Below the pieces are notes generated by a model. It had not been told where the DNA came from. It saw only the letters and a list, made by a program, of their open reading frames with translations, and did not search any database. The position numbers and the translations under genes are program-made. From an uncultured Collinsella sp. (GTDB lineage: Bacteria; Actinomycetota; Coriobacteriia; Coriobacteriales; Coriobacteriaceae), in contig CAUCKA010000001.1 in the NCBI GenBank assembly GCA_958443265.1, forward strand, positions 62,001-126,000: a DNA stretch of 64,000 nt, given 5' to 3'. Shown in pieces: positions 16,090 through 25,112 of this stretch (position 1 is the first letter of the stretch; each line of letters starts with the position of its first letter).

Positions 16090-16257
16090 AGGCTCGAGGC
16101 CGAAGTGATGGGGCCGCCGGCTCAGGCCCGAGGGCCCCTATTTTCTCTCAAGGCTACCGAACACTTTTGTCATATTAGGTGCCCACGGGGTCGTATCGCT
16201 GCGACGCCGTGGGCATAATGGTGTGGAAGGTGCAAGTTGCGCGAAACGGGAGGACAC

Positions 16258-16929
16258 ATGGCGCTGATCTATATCGTTGAGGACGACGAGCCCATTCGTC
16301 GCGAGCTTGCTGACATCCTTGCTCGTGCCGGTTTTGAGGTCGAGGCCTGCGAATCGTTCGAGCACGTCTCGCACGATATTCTCGCTGCTGCTCCCGACCT
16401 GGTGCTACTCGACCTCACACTCCCCGTCAAAGACGGCCAGCATATCTGCCACGAAGTCCGTCGCGAATCCGAGGTCCCCATCATCGTCCTCACGTCGCGC
16501 ACGACCGAGATCGACGAGGTCATGGCCATGACGCTCGGCGCGGACGACTTTGTCCCCAAGCCCTACAGCGCCCGCGTGCTTGTGGCGCGCATTAACGCGC
16601 TGCTGCGACGCACCGCGGCTGCCGGCGAGCGCAGCACGGTCGTCCACAAGGGGCTGGAACTCGACCTCGACCGCTCCTCGGTCACCAACACGGCAACCGG
16701 CGACAGCACCGAGCTCACTAAAAACGAGCTGCGCATCCTCTCTTTGCTCCTGAGCCGCGCGGGCAAGATTGTCTCGCGCTCGGCCATCATGCAGCACCTG
16801 TGGGACTCCGATGCCTTCGTGGACGACAACACGCTCACCGTCAACATCAACCGCCTGCGCACTACGCTCGAAAAAATCGGCGTCAAGGGGTATCTGACCA
16901 CGCACCGCGGCCAGGGCTATTCAGTCTAG
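16258..16929 (+). CDS. OmpR/PhoB-type response regulator
   Basis: 223 residues from ATG 16258 (GGGAGGA upstream). Receiver domain: acidic pair EDD at 8-10, phospho-acceptor Asp52 in LLDLTLP, and the switch lysine in FVPKPYS. The C-terminal winged helix is complete (TELTKNELRILSLLLSRAGKIVSR, LTVNINRLRTTLEKIG, HRGQGYSV). It is cotranscribed with the histidine kinase that starts 10 bp after its stop. The resemblance of the pair to BceR/BceS suggests a cell-envelope stress signal. Confidence 0.9.
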   Translation: MALIYIVEDDEPIRRELADILARAGFEVEACESFEHVSHDILAAAPDLVLLDLTLPVKDGQHICHEVRRESEVPIIVLTSRTTEIDEVMAMTLGADDFVPKPYSARVLVARINALLRRTAAAGERSTVVHKGLELDLDRSSVTNTATGDSTELTKNELRILSLLLSRAGKIVSRSAIMQHLWDSDAFVDDNTLTVNINRLRTTLEKIGVKGYLTTHRGQGYSV

Positions 16930-16938
16930 GTGCCGATC

Positions 16939-17982
16939 ATGTCGTTTGCCAAGTTTTTTAAAGATGCGCTGCTTTCCGTCGCCGTGTGGACGTGCGGCGT
17001 GCTGCTGAGCTGCTTTGTGCTGGCGGTCGCCGGAGCCCCGGCATCTATCGTGGTCGTGGCGGTCGGCGTGTCCTTTATCTTTGGCATCCTGGGCATCGTG
17101 ATCGAGTACGCGCGCCGTCGTCGTTTTTTGCACCAGCTGGAGCGCGCCGCTGAGGAGCTGGAGAGCCCCGCATGGGTGCAGGAGATGGTGCAGTGTCCGA
17201 CCTATGCCGAGGGCGAGCTCGAGTACGAAGTCCTGCGCCGCGTGGGCAAGGCGGCTTGCGATGAGGTAGCGGAAGGGCGACGTCAAACCGACGACTATCG
17301 CGACTATATCGAGAGCTGGGTCCACGAGGCCAAACTGCCCCTGGCTGCAGCCCATCTGATTTTGGAAAACCTGGACGGCAGCGAAGACGACCTGTCGCGC
17401 GTGGACGATTTGGGCCGCGAGTTGGCTCGCGTGGAGCGCTATATCGACCAGGCGCTGTACTACGCGCGCTCGGAAGTCGTGGAGCGCGATTACCTGATTC
17501 GACGTTGGAACCTCAAGGCCCTGGTGACGGGTGCGATCAAGGCCAATGCGCGTGAGCTCATCGCGGCACACGTGGCGCCGGTGTGCGAGAACCTCGACTT
17601 TGAGGTGTTTACCGACGAAAAGTGGCTGGAGTTCATCTTGGGCCAGCTCATCCAGAACAGCATTAAATACGCGCGTGAGGATGGTGCGAAGATCACGTTT
17701 TCGGGCGCGTTGTTGGACGAGGGCCTGGCGAGCGAGCGCATTGAGCTCACCGTTGCCGATAACGGCTGCGGCGTGTGTGCGGCAGACCTGCCACGCGTGT
17801 TCGAGAAGGGCTTTACCGGCGACAACGGCCGCACCACCAAGCGCGCAACGGGCATTGGCCTCTACCTGGTGGCGCGCCTGTGCTCCAAGATGGGCATCGA
17901 CGTCACCGCGGCATCCGACCCCGGCGAAGGCTTTGTCGTAACGTTCGCCTTTTCGACCAACAAGTTCCAATACTTTGAGTAA
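16939..17982 (+). CDS. Sensor histidine kinase, BceS/intramembrane-sensing type
   Basis: 347 residues from ATG 16939 (TAGGTG upstream; GTG 16930 is an alternative). Two membrane helices (about 12-32 and 36-56) are joined by only a few residues, so there is no external sensor domain. Then the H-box ESWVHEAKLPLAAAH, N-box NSIKYAR, G1 DNGCGV, and G2 TKRATGIGLYLVARL. Kinases of this design usually read the state of a partner ABC transporter (BceAB-like); no such transporter is next to it here, which is unusual. Confidence 0.88.
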   Translation: MSFAKFFKDALLSVAVWTCGVLLSCFVLAVAGAPASIVVVAVGVSFIFGILGIVIEYARRRRFLHQLERAAEELESPAWVQEMVQCPTYAEGELEYEVLRRVGKAACDEVAEGRRQTDDYRDYIESWVHEAKLPLAAAHLILENLDGSEDDLSRVDDLGRELARVERYIDQALYYARSEVVERDYLIRRWNLKALVTGAIKANARELIAAHVAPVCENLDFEVFTDEKWLEFILGQLIQNSIKYAREDGAKITFSGALLDEGLASERIELTVADNGCGVCAADLPRVFEKGFTGDNGRTTKRATGIGLYLVARLCSKMGIDVTAASDPGEGFVVTFAFSTNKFQYFE

Positions 17983-18031
17983 CGCATGCGGCAGACGTCC
18001 GCCCAAACAAAAACGTGCAGCCCAAACAAAA

Positions 18032-18066
18032 CGTGCCGCCCCAACCGGGGCGGCACGCCATCTTTT
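18032..18066 (+). terminator. Terminator of the two-component operon
   Basis: CGTGCCGCCCC (18032-18042) pairs with GGGGCGGCACG (18047-18057) over an AACC loop, followed by CCATCTTTT. Confidence 0.75.
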
Positions 18067-18097
18067 ATCAGCTAACTCGTTGAAGTATGGTGACGAA

Positions 18098-18188
18098 GGC
18101 GCAAGGCCGGGAGGGGTTGTCTAAGCCGACATCCCGCAGCCGCGAAGCGGCGAGGACGTCGGCGTGATAACCCCGCAGGCCTTGCGCC
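18098..18188. repeat. Long multi-stem inverted repeat at a convergent junction
   Basis: Outer arms GGCGCAAGGCC (18098-18108) and GGCCTTGCGCC (18178-18188) are perfect. Inside, GGGGTT/AACCCC (18113-18118/18169-18174), GCCGACATCC/GGACGTCGGC (18125-18134/18154-18163, one mismatch) and GCCGC/GCGGC (18139-18143/18147-18151) also pair. The whole forms one 91-nt hairpin between the convergent kinase and uspA genes. Confidence 0.7.
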
Positions 18189-18201
18189 GACGGGAAGGAA
18201 C

Positions 18202-18639
18202 CTACTTCACGACCAAAATGTCGCAGTCCGTATTGCGCAGCAGGAACGTCGAAATCGAGCCCAGTAGCGCGTACTTAATTGAGGACAGGCCGCGGGCGCC
18301 GCAGAGCACCAGATCGGGCTTGACCACGTCGAGCATCTCATCCTTGAGCGTCTCGCGAATGCGGCCGGTACGAATCATGACCTCGACCTCGGGAATGTTG
18401 GGATTGGCCTTGGCCTCCTCGAGCTGCTTGGCGATGGAGTTGTTAAAGGCCTCTTCCAAGCCGTTGACCAGGTCGACCGGATAGGAACCGGCGCTCTCGA
18501 GCGCGGTGGAGTCGATGACGTGGCCGATGATCAACTTAGCGCCGTTGTTCGCGGCGACCTTGATGGCGCGTGCGAGCACAAAATCCTGCTGCTCAGTACC
18601 GTCGAGTGAAACAAATACCTTGGTGTAGCCCTCGTTCAT
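18202..18639 (-). CDS. Universal stress protein, UspA family
   Basis: 145 residues from ATG 18639 with AAGGAGG upstream. One Usp domain: VFVSLDGTEQQDFVLARAIKVA at the N-terminus, and a C-terminal GARGLSSIKYALLGSISTFLLRNTDCDILVVK. The usual ATP-binding pattern G-x2-G-x9-G-(S/T) is seen as GARG...LLGSIS, with one gap shorter than normal, so nucleotide binding is likely but not certain. Single gene. Confidence 0.88.
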   Translation of the reverse strand: MNEGYTKVFVSLDGTEQQDFVLARAIKVAANNGAKLIIGHVIDSTALESAGSYPVDLVNGLEEAFNNSIAKQLEEAKANPNIPEVEVMIRTGRIRETLKDEMLDVVKPDLVLCGARGLSSIKYALLGSISTFLLRNTDCDILVVK

Positions 18640-18888
18640 GGTTTCCTCCTTGGTCTATCGCACGGGCGCGGGGCTCGTGCGTCGGGCGGGCGCGGGCGCG
18701 TTGGCCGCCGGACACTTTATCTTGTTGCAGTTATACCCAAGGATTTCGGTTTGACCGCTCGCAATTCTGTGAAAGGGCGAGTTTTTTGGTAAGGGTAGGC
18801 GCGGTCGCACCGCCAACGGTTGATAATGGGACATCGCCCGCATCGTCCGCAGAACATCTACCGGCGGGTGTCTAACGAGGGGGTCCCT

Positions 18889-19869
18889 TTGGATATTATC
18901 GAGCTTCTAAAATCTGCCTTCATGGGCCTGGTCGAGGGCATCACCGAATGGCTGCCCGTTTCGTCGACGGGTCACATGATCTTGGTGGACGAGTTCGTCA
19001 AGATGAACGTGAGCGAGACGTTCTGGAATATGTTTCTGGTCGTGATTCAGCTCGGCGCCATTCTGGCCGTCTGTGTGCTGTTCTTCCATGAGCTCAATCC
19101 GTTCTCGCCCAGCAAGGGCAAGGAGGGCCGTCGCGACACCTGGGTGCTGTGGGGCAAGATTGTGCTCGGCTGCATTCCTGCGGCGGCGATCGGCCTGCCG
19201 CTCAACGACTGGATGGAGGAGCATTTCTACAATGCTCCCGTCGTGGCGCTGGCGCTCATTGTGTACGGCGTGCTGTTTATCGTGATCGAGAACTGGCGCG
19301 CGAGCAAGCGCGAGGAAATGGCCGTTGCCGGTTCGTTTGGTTCGCGTGCTGTGGTGTCGGGTGGACGTCCTGCCGGTGCGCACTTTGCGGCGTCCGCCGC
19401 GGCTACCGCCGGGGATGAGGACGATGACGATAACCTGGACTTTGGCTCCATCGCCACGCTCGAGGACCTGAGCTGGAAGACTGCGCTGGGTATCGGCTGC
19501 TTCCAGGTGCTTTCGCTGGTGCCTGGTACGTCTCGTTCCGGTTCTACCATCATCGGTGGCCTGCTTTTGGGCTGCACGCGTTCGGTGGCGTCTAAGTTCA
19601 CGTTCTTCCTGGCTATTCCCGTTATGTTTGGCGCAAGTGCGCTCAAGCTGGTCAAGTACTTCATCAAGGGCGGCACGTTCGGCACCAACGAGATCGCCAT
19701 CTTGGGCGTGGGCTGCGTTGTGGCCTTTGTGGTTTCGCTCATCGCCATCAAGTGGCTCATGGGCTTCGTCCGCCGTCACGACTTCAAGTGCTTCGGCGTC
19801 TACCGCATCATCCTGGGCATCGTAGTGCTCGCATACTTTTTTGTTCTGGAGCCTATGCTCGGCCTGTAA
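18889..19869 (+). CDS. uppP: Undecaprenyl-diphosphate phosphatase
   Basis: 326 residues from TTG 18889 (GAGGGGG upstream; an ATG at 18820 gives an atypical extension). Removes a phosphate from C55-PP to recycle the lipid carrier for peptidoglycan synthesis; also gives bacitracin tolerance. Both signature motifs are present: EGITEWLPVSSTGHMIL near the start and LVPGTSRSGSTIIGGLLLG. About eight membrane helices. A hydrophilic, acidic insertion (AGDEDDDDNLDFGS, about residues 155-200) makes it longer than the usual 265-290. The nearby BceRS-like two-component genes fit the same envelope theme. Confidence 0.92.
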   Translation: MDIIELLKSAFMGLVEGITEWLPVSSTGHMILVDEFVKMNVSETFWNMFLVVIQLGAILAVCVLFFHELNPFSPSKGKEGRRDTWVLWGKIVLGCIPAAAIGLPLNDWMEEHFYNAPVVALALIVYGVLFIVIENWRASKREEMAVAGSFGSRAVVSGGRPAGAHFAASAAATAGDEDDDDNLDFGSIATLEDLSWKTALGIGCFQVLSLVPGTSRSGSTIIGGLLLGCTRSVASKFTFFLAIPVMFGASALKLVKYFIKGGTFGTNEIAILGVGCVVAFVVSLIAIKWLMGFVRRHDFKCFGVYRIILGIVVLAYFFVLEPMLGL

Positions 19870-19913
19870 CTTGGTTGACGCTGCACGGCGACCGGAGCGA
19901 CAACTTGTCATTC

Positions 19914-19955
19914 AAAGGGGGCGGCATGACCAAAAGGTCTGTGCCGCCCCCTTTT
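19914..19955 (+). terminator. Terminator of uppP
   Basis: AAAGGGGGCGGCA (19914-19926) pairs with TGCCGCCCCCTTT (19942-19954), followed by T residues. Confidence 0.85.
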
Positions 19956-20033
19956 CATGCCAATTTGTTCGCCCTGGCCGCCGCTCGCTGCTGCTGCCAT
20001 GACATCGGCGGTTTCGTGATTGTCAATAGATTG

Positions 20034-20062
20034 GTTCAAAGTAACCTGACACCTTTGCACCA
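20034..20062. repeat. Second dispersed repeat family, CAAAGTAACCTG
   Basis: GTTCAAAGTAACCTGACACC and the following TTTGCACC match, in opposite orientation, 26408-26437 downstream of glk (12 identical bases in the core and TGCAC ends). Short palindromic ends suggest another REP-like unit. Confidence 0.45.
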
Positions 20063-20202
20063 AATTCGCTGGGGTGGGCCTGACGGCGGCGCACGGAGTC
20101 GTGGTGTGATTTGCGTCGGTGTCCGCGCGGCTCGGTATACTGATACGGCTCAAACTATGGCGCTGCCCGCAGGCGCGCCGTCCGTCAGATGAGGAGTCGC
20201 CC

Positions 20203-23103
20203 ATGACCCAGCCCCTGCCCTGGGAAAAGAACACTGCCGCGCTCGTGTCGCCCGCGCCGGAGCCCGTGCCGCTCGATGCGTACACCGTCCCCGCCGCGCC
20301 GGAACCCGAGCTCGTTCCGCTCGACATCTACGACGCCCCGGCTCCGGCGCCCAAGCCCGCCAAGCCGTTCGTCGATATCGATAGCCTGAACCCCGCCCAG
20401 CGCGAGGCGGTCCTGACCACCGAGGGCCCGCTGCTGGTCCTTGCCGGCGCCGGCTCGGGCAAGACCCGCGTCCTGACCTTCCGCATCGCACATATGCTTG
20501 GCGACCTGGGCGTTAAGCCCTGGCAGGTCCTGGCCATCACGTTTACCAACAAGGCCGCGGCCGAGATGCGCGAGCGTCTGGCAGCACTCATTCCCAGTGG
20601 CACCCGCGGCATGTGGGTGTGCACCTTCCACGCCATGTGCGTGCGCATGCTGCGCGAGGACGCCGACCTGCTGGGCTACACCGGTCAGTTCACCATCTAT
20701 GACGACGATGACTCAAAGCGCATGGTGCGTGACATTATGCAGGCGCTCGGCATTGAGCAAAAGCAGTTCCCCATCAACATGATCCGCAGCAAGATCAGCT
20801 CGGCCAAAAACGCCATGATTGGGCCCGAGGACATGCTCAAGAGCGCCGATAGCCCCAACGACAAAAAGGCCGCGCAGGTCTACCTGGAGCTGGAGCGCCG
20901 CCTGCGCGCCGCCAACGCGATGGACTTTGACGACCTGCTCGTGCGCGCTCTCGAGCTGCTGCGCACCCGCCCCGAGGTGCTCGATAAGTACCAGGAGCGC
21001 TTCCGCTACATTAGCGTCGACGAGTATCAGGACACCAACCACGTCCAATACGAGATCGCCAACCTGTTGGCCGCCAAGTACCAAAACCTTATGGTCGTGG
21101 GCGACGACGACCAGTCCATTTATAGCTGGCGTGGCGCCGACATCACCAATATCCTGGACTTTGAGAAGGACTTTAAAAACTGCAAGACTGTCAAGCTGGA
21201 GCAGAACTACCGCTCCACGGGTCATATCCTGAGCGCCGCCAACGCCGTGGTGCGTCACAACTCGCAGCGCAAGGACAAGCGCCTGTTTACGGCCGAGGGC
21301 GATGGCGAGAAGATCCAGGCTTTCCAGGCGAGCGACGAGCGCGACGAGGGCCGCTGGATTGCCGGCGAGATCGAAAAGCTGCACTCCAAGGGCACGAGTT
21401 ACGACGACATCGCCGTGTTCTACCGCACCAACGCCCAGTCGCGTATTCTCGAAGATATGTTCCTGCGTGCGGGCGTGCCCTACAAGATCGTGGGTGGCAC
21501 GCGATTCTTCGATCGTGCCGAGATCCGCGATGTCATGGCCTATCTCAAGATGATCGTGAACCCGGCCGACGAGATGAGCGTCAAGCGCGTCATCAACACG
21601 CCGCGCCGCGGCATCGGCTCCACCTCGATCCAAAAGATCGAGCAGCTGGCGCGCGACAACCGCTGCTCGTTCTTCCAAGCCTGCGAGATCGCGTGCGCCG
21701 AGACGGGCATGTTTAGCGCCAAGGTCCGCAATGGCCTGTCGAGCTTTGTGTCGCTGGTGCGCGAGGGCCGCCGCATGGACGGCGAGCTCAAGGACGTTGT
21801 CGAGATGATTGTCGACAAGACGGGCCTGCTGCAGGCCTTTCGCGCCGAGGGCACCATGGAGGCCGAGAGCCGCGCCGAGAACATCCAGGAATTCCTGGGC
21901 GTCGCCGCCGAATTTGAGGAGACGCACGAGGATATCGAGGGTACGCTCGAGAGCTTGGAAGAGCTGCGCGCGGCCGGTGTTGCCGATGTGCCGGCCGGCG
22001 CTGAGCCCGAGCCCGTTGTGGTGAGCGCACCTGCGCCTGAGCCGGGACCGTCTGCCCCGGTATCCTCGTTTGAGGCGCTCGTTGGCGCGCGTGATGCCGC
22101 AGGTTCCAATCCGCTCGATAGCCTAGCCGCCCCGGCGCTCTCGCCGCAGGATGCCCTGGCCGCCGCCATCGCGGGCAACGCGTATGCCGCGCCGGCGGAG
22201 ATGCCGGCGGGTGCCGTGCATGCCGACGAGATTGAGCGCACCTACGGTCCGCTCACCTGTAAGGCGCTTCCTGCTCTCATGGAGTGGCTGGCCCTGCGCT
22301 CCGACTTGGATTCCCTGGCCGGCGAGACGCATGCCATCACCATGATGACCATCCACTCTGCCAAGGGCCTGGAGTTCCCGGCGGTGTTCGTGGCCGGCAT
22401 GGAGGAGGGCATCTTCCCGCACGTGCACGACTTTGGCGGCAGCGATGACCCGGGCAAGCTCGAGGAGGAGCGTCGCCTGGCCTACGTCGCCATCACGCGT
22501 GCCCGCAAGCGCCTGTTCCTGACCTATGCGGCCACGCGTCGCACCTACGGCTCGACCTCTGCCAACCCGCGCTCGCGCTTCCTCAACGAGATTCCGTTTG
22601 AGGATATCGAGTTTAGCGGCATCGGTTCTGCCGGTTTTGAGGGCACGGGCTGGGAGAAGCGCGGCGACCGTCACGGCACCTTTGGATCGGGCATGGGCTC
22701 GGATATGTACGGCGGCAAGGTGTTTGGCTCGCATACGCGCTCGACCGGCGGCTCTGGCTCGCGCGGCGGGTCGAGCTTCGACGATTTCTTTGGCGGCAGC
22801 AGTTACGGGACCGAGCGCCATCGTGGGGTTTCGCCCGACGCCGGCCGTGTTGCCTCGACCTTTGGATCGGGCGCGCCGCGAGCCAAAAAGCCGTCGTCCA
22901 AGGTGTCGCCGACGGTGGAGCGCAAGGTCGATCGCGCTAGCGCGTCGCAGGACTTTGCCGCGGGCGATACCGTGAGTCATAAGACCTTTGGCACGGGTAC
23001 TGTGATCTCGGTCGCCGGAGACATGATCGAGGTCCAATTCGAAAAAACCGGCCAGACCAAAAAGCTTATGAAAGGTTTTGCACCGATCGTCAAGCTGTCG
23101 TAA
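20203..23103 (+). CDS. pcrA: UvrD/PcrA-type ATP-dependent DNA helicase
   Basis: 966 residues from ATG 20203 (GAGGAG upstream). A superfamily 1A 3'-5' helicase for repair and replication-fork maintenance. The first 60 residues are a Pro/Ala-rich extension. Motifs: Walker A AGAGSGKT at 81-88, ITFTNKAAAEMRER, Walker B DEYQDTN, GDDDQSIYSWRGA, and TIHSAKGLEF late. Between domain 2B and the last motifs is an unusual insertion of about 90 residues rich in Pro, Ala, Glu (near 610-700). The C-terminus is a Gly/Ser-rich linker then a Tudor-like domain (GDTVSHKTFGTGTVISV...VQFEKTGQTKKL), the part that binds RNA polymerase in PcrA. Confidence 0.95.
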   Translation: MTQPLPWEKNTAALVSPAPEPVPLDAYTVPAAPEPELVPLDIYDAPAPAPKPAKPFVDIDSLNPAQREAVLTTEGPLLVLAGAGSGKTRVLTFRIAHMLGDLGVKPWQVLAITFTNKAAAEMRERLAALIPSGTRGMWVCTFHAMCVRMLREDADLLGYTGQFTIYDDDDSKRMVRDIMQALGIEQKQFPINMIRSKISSAKNAMIGPEDMLKSADSPNDKKAAQVYLELERRLRAANAMDFDDLLVRALELLRTRPEVLDKYQERFRYISVDEYQDTNHVQYEIANLLAAKYQNLMVVGDDDQSIYSWRGADITNILDFEKDFKNCKTVKLEQNYRSTGHILSAANAVVRHNSQRKDKRLFTAEGDGEKIQAFQASDERDEGRWIAGEIEKLHSKGTSYDDIAVFYRTNAQSRILEDMFLRAGVPYKIVGGTRFFDRAEIRDVMAYLKMIVNPADEMSVKRVINTPRRGIGSTSIQKIEQLARDNRCSFFQACEIACAETGMFSAKVRNGLSSFVSLVREGRRMDGELKDVVEMIVDKTGLLQAFRAEGTMEAESRAENIQEFLGVAAEFEETHEDIEGTLESLEELRAAGVADVPAGAEPEPVVVSAPAPEPGPSAPVSSFEALVGARDAAGSNPLDSLAAPALSPQDALAAAIAGNAYAAPAEMPAGAVHADEIERTYGPLTCKALPALMEWLALRSDLDSLAGETHAITMMTIHSAKGLEFPAVFVAGMEEGIFPHVHDFGGSDDPGKLEEERRLAYVAITRARKRLFLTYAATRRTYGSTSANPRSRFLNEIPFEDIEFSGIGSAGFEGTGWEKRGDRHGTFGSGMGSDMYGGKVFGSHTRSTGGSGSRGGSSFDDFFGGSSYGTERHRGVSPDAGRVASTFGSGAPRAKKPSSKVSPTVERKVDRASASQDFAAGDTVSHKTFGTGTVISVAGDMIEVQFEKTGQTKKLMKGFAPIVKLS

Positions 23104-23110
23104 TCCCGGC

Positions 23111-23239
23111 GGACCTGGGTGGGCGTATAGGGCAACATCGCCTGCTCGGGCAGTCCTGCTCGCACGGAGAGCACATTAAGTGCTCTCCGGCTCGTGCGGA
23201 ACTCGCGACCGATGTTGCCCTATACGCCCACCCAGGTCC
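23111..23239. repeat. Long inverted repeat with 30-bp perfect arms at a convergent junction
   Basis: Arms at 23111-23140 and 23210-23239 are exact reverse complements over 30 bp. The 69-bp centre has its own hairpin: GGAGAGCAC (23166-23174) with GTGCTCTCC (23180-23188), flanked by CGCAC/GTGCG. It begins 8 bp after the pcrA stop codon. Confidence 0.8.
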
Positions 23240-23328
23240 TCAGGTGACGTTGCTTGCGAACGTCGCTCTACTCGTTCGCTTTTTGGTCTGGAGAGCCGGG
23301 TGGGCTGATAGAATAATAGATGTGAGTA

Positions 23329-23365
23329 GGGGCTCCTCCGTTGATGAACGAGGGAGCCCCTTGTT
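23329..23365. terminator. Hairpin between pcrA and manA, probable terminator
   Basis: GGGGCTCC (23329-23336) pairs with GGAGCCCC (23353-23360), followed on the plus strand by TTGTTTCGTTTT. It lies just beyond the manA stop and could serve either strand. Confidence 0.6.
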
Positions 23366-23387
23366 TCGTTTTGGTTGTTGTTGCGAC

Positions 23388-24320
23388 CTAGAGGTGGCTG
23401 ATGATCAGTTCCATCTTGCCTTCGAGTTCGATCTGGTTCACGGTGCTCGGGGCCAGCAGGTGGCTGCCCTTGTGAACGGGCTCGCCGCACACGGTGCCCT
23501 CGCCGTCGATGACCGACAGGCACATGAAGGGCCAGTGCTGCTCCAAGGTCTTGCTGCCGTCGACGCGCACGCGATCGACGGTGTAGCAGGAGTTAGACTC
23601 GAGCTCGGTCACGCCATCGACCTCGGGCGCGGTCACCGTGCCGTCGGTCGGAGCCTGAACGTCAAAATCGATGCAATCCAGGCTCTGCTCAATGTGAAGT
23701 GGGCGCAGCTTGCCGTCGGTGCCGGGGCGGTCGTAGTCGTACAGGCGATACGTCACGTCGCTCGACTGCTGCGTCTCCAAAATGAGCGTACCGGTTTTGA
23801 TGGCGTGCACGGTGCCGGAGTCGATTTGGAAGAAGTCGCCCTTGTGAATCGGCAGCACGTTGAGCATCTCGTCCCAGCGGCCGTCCTCGATCATCTGCGC
23901 GGCCTCGGCGCGGTCGTGCGCGCGCTGGCCGACGATGATCGTGGCACCGGGCTCGCAATCAAGCACGTACCAGCACTCGGTCTTGCCCAGGCTTCCGTTC
24001 TCGTGCTCGGCGGCGTACTCGTCGTTGGGGTGAATCTGGATCGAAAGGTCGTCCTTGGCGTCCAGAATCTTGATGAGCAGCGGGAACTCCTTGCCCTCGC
24101 AATTGCCAAAGAGCTCGCGGTGCTCGGCCCACAGCCACGAAAGCGTGTGGCCTGTATACGGGCCCTCCGCAATCTGGCAGTCGCCGTTGGGATGGGCCGA
24201 GATGGCCCAGCACTCACCGATGGGACCCTCGGGAATGTCGTAGCCAAACACGGTCTCCAGCTGGCGGCCGCCCCAGATCTTCTCGTGGAAGATTGGCGTG
24301 AGTTTAATCAAATCGGACAT
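23388..24320 (-). CDS. manA: Mannose-6-phosphate isomerase, class I
   Basis: 310 residues from ATG 24320 (GGGAG upstream). Interconverts mannose-6-phosphate and fructose-6-phosphate using zinc. The short Firmicute/actinobacterial type I form: PIFHEKIWGGRQL at the start, the metal-site region LSIQIHPNDEYA with TECWYVL, and FFQIDSGTVHAIKTGTLILETQQSSDVTYRLYDYDR near residue 185-215. Length matches the family (about 310-320). It follows the GntR gene on the same strand after 72 bp and may be cotranscribed with it. Confidence 0.93.
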   Translation of the reverse strand: MSDLIKLTPIFHEKIWGGRQLETVFGYDIPEGPIGECWAISAHPNGDCQIAEGPYTGHTLSWLWAEHRELFGNCEGKEFPLLIKILDAKDDLSIQIHPNDEYAAEHENGSLGKTECWYVLDCEPGATIIVGQRAHDRAEAAQMIEDGRWDEMLNVLPIHKGDFFQIDSGTVHAIKTGTLILETQQSSDVTYRLYDYDRPGTDGKLRPLHIEQSLDCIDFDVQAPTDGTVTAPEVDGVTELESNSCYTVDRVRVDGSKTLEQHWPFMCLSVIDGEGTVCGEPVHKGSHLLAPSTVNQIELEGKMELIISHL

Positions 24321-24392
24321 GTGCATACTCCCATAAGGTTATGCGGGTGCCGCGTAGGACAGCTCAAAACGAGCACCCACCGGATTACAAAA

Positions 24393-25112
24393 CTAGGCCA
24401 GCGTTACGTTGTGCAGCTCAAAGCGGTCGCCTACGTTGTGCGAGACAGAATATTCAAACGCGGTGCCGCTATCCAAGAAGCCAATCTGGTTGAGTTCGAG
24501 CAGGGGAGAGCCGGGTTTGGTATCCAGGCGCCCAGCCTCTTCTTCAGTTGCCGCGACAGCGCGAATGGTACGGTGGAAACTTGAGATCTTGAGTCCGCAC
24601 TGCTCGCGGATGAAGCTGTAGATCGATGCGTACAGGTCTTTTTTCTTAAGGCCCGGAATCAGCTCGAGGGGCATGTAGGTGTACTCGATAACGATGGGCT
24701 TCTCGTCGACCTGGCGCACGCGCACGATGTGATAGGCAAAGTCGTCCTCGGCAATTCCCAGCTGGGCAGCGACGTCTGCTGGCGGATTGACAATCGAGAA
24801 ATCGTAGACCACCGAGGTCACCTTCTCCCCGCGGTGCTCATACGAAAAGCCCTGGGAGCGATCGTTCTTGCCCTGGAAAAACGCCTGGCCGGGAAGCCCC
24901 GCCGTGTCCTTAACGTAGGTGCCCGATCCGCGCCGGCTGGTAACAAGACCTTCATCGGTAATCTGCTCAATAGCACGTTTGACGGTGATTTTGGAAACGC
25001 TATAGATCTCGCAGAACTCAACGACGGTGGGTAGCTTGTCGCCCGGTTTAAGAACGCCGTCCTCGATGCTTCGGCGGATATCCGCAGCTATCGCCTCATA
25101 TTTGGGAATCAT
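24393..25112 (-). CDS. GntR-family regulator with UTRA domain (HutC type)
   Basis: 239 residues from ATG 25112 with AAGGAGG upstream. N-terminal winged helix: IPKYEAIAADIRRSIEDG, LPTVVEFCEIYSVSKITVKRAIEQ, GSGTYV. The C-terminal UTRA domain (about 90-235) would bind a phosphorylated sugar or similar effector (DDFAYHIVRVRQVDEKPIVIEYTYMPLELIPGL). Next to manA and divergent from a ROK glucokinase, so it probably controls hexose use. The sequence upstream of the start has two TATACT boxes in direct repeat. Confidence 0.88.
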   Translation of the reverse strand: MIPKYEAIAADIRRSIEDGVLKPGDKLPTVVEFCEIYSVSKITVKRAIEQITDEGLVTSRRGSGTYVKDTAGLPGQAFFQGKNDRSQGFSYEHRGEKVTSVVYDFSIVNPPADVAAQLGIAEDDFAYHIVRVRQVDEKPIVIEYTYMPLELIPGLKKKDLYASIYSFIREQCGLKISSFHRTIRAVAATEEEAGRLDTKPGSPLLELNQIGFLDSGTAFEYSVSHNVGDRFELHNVTLA

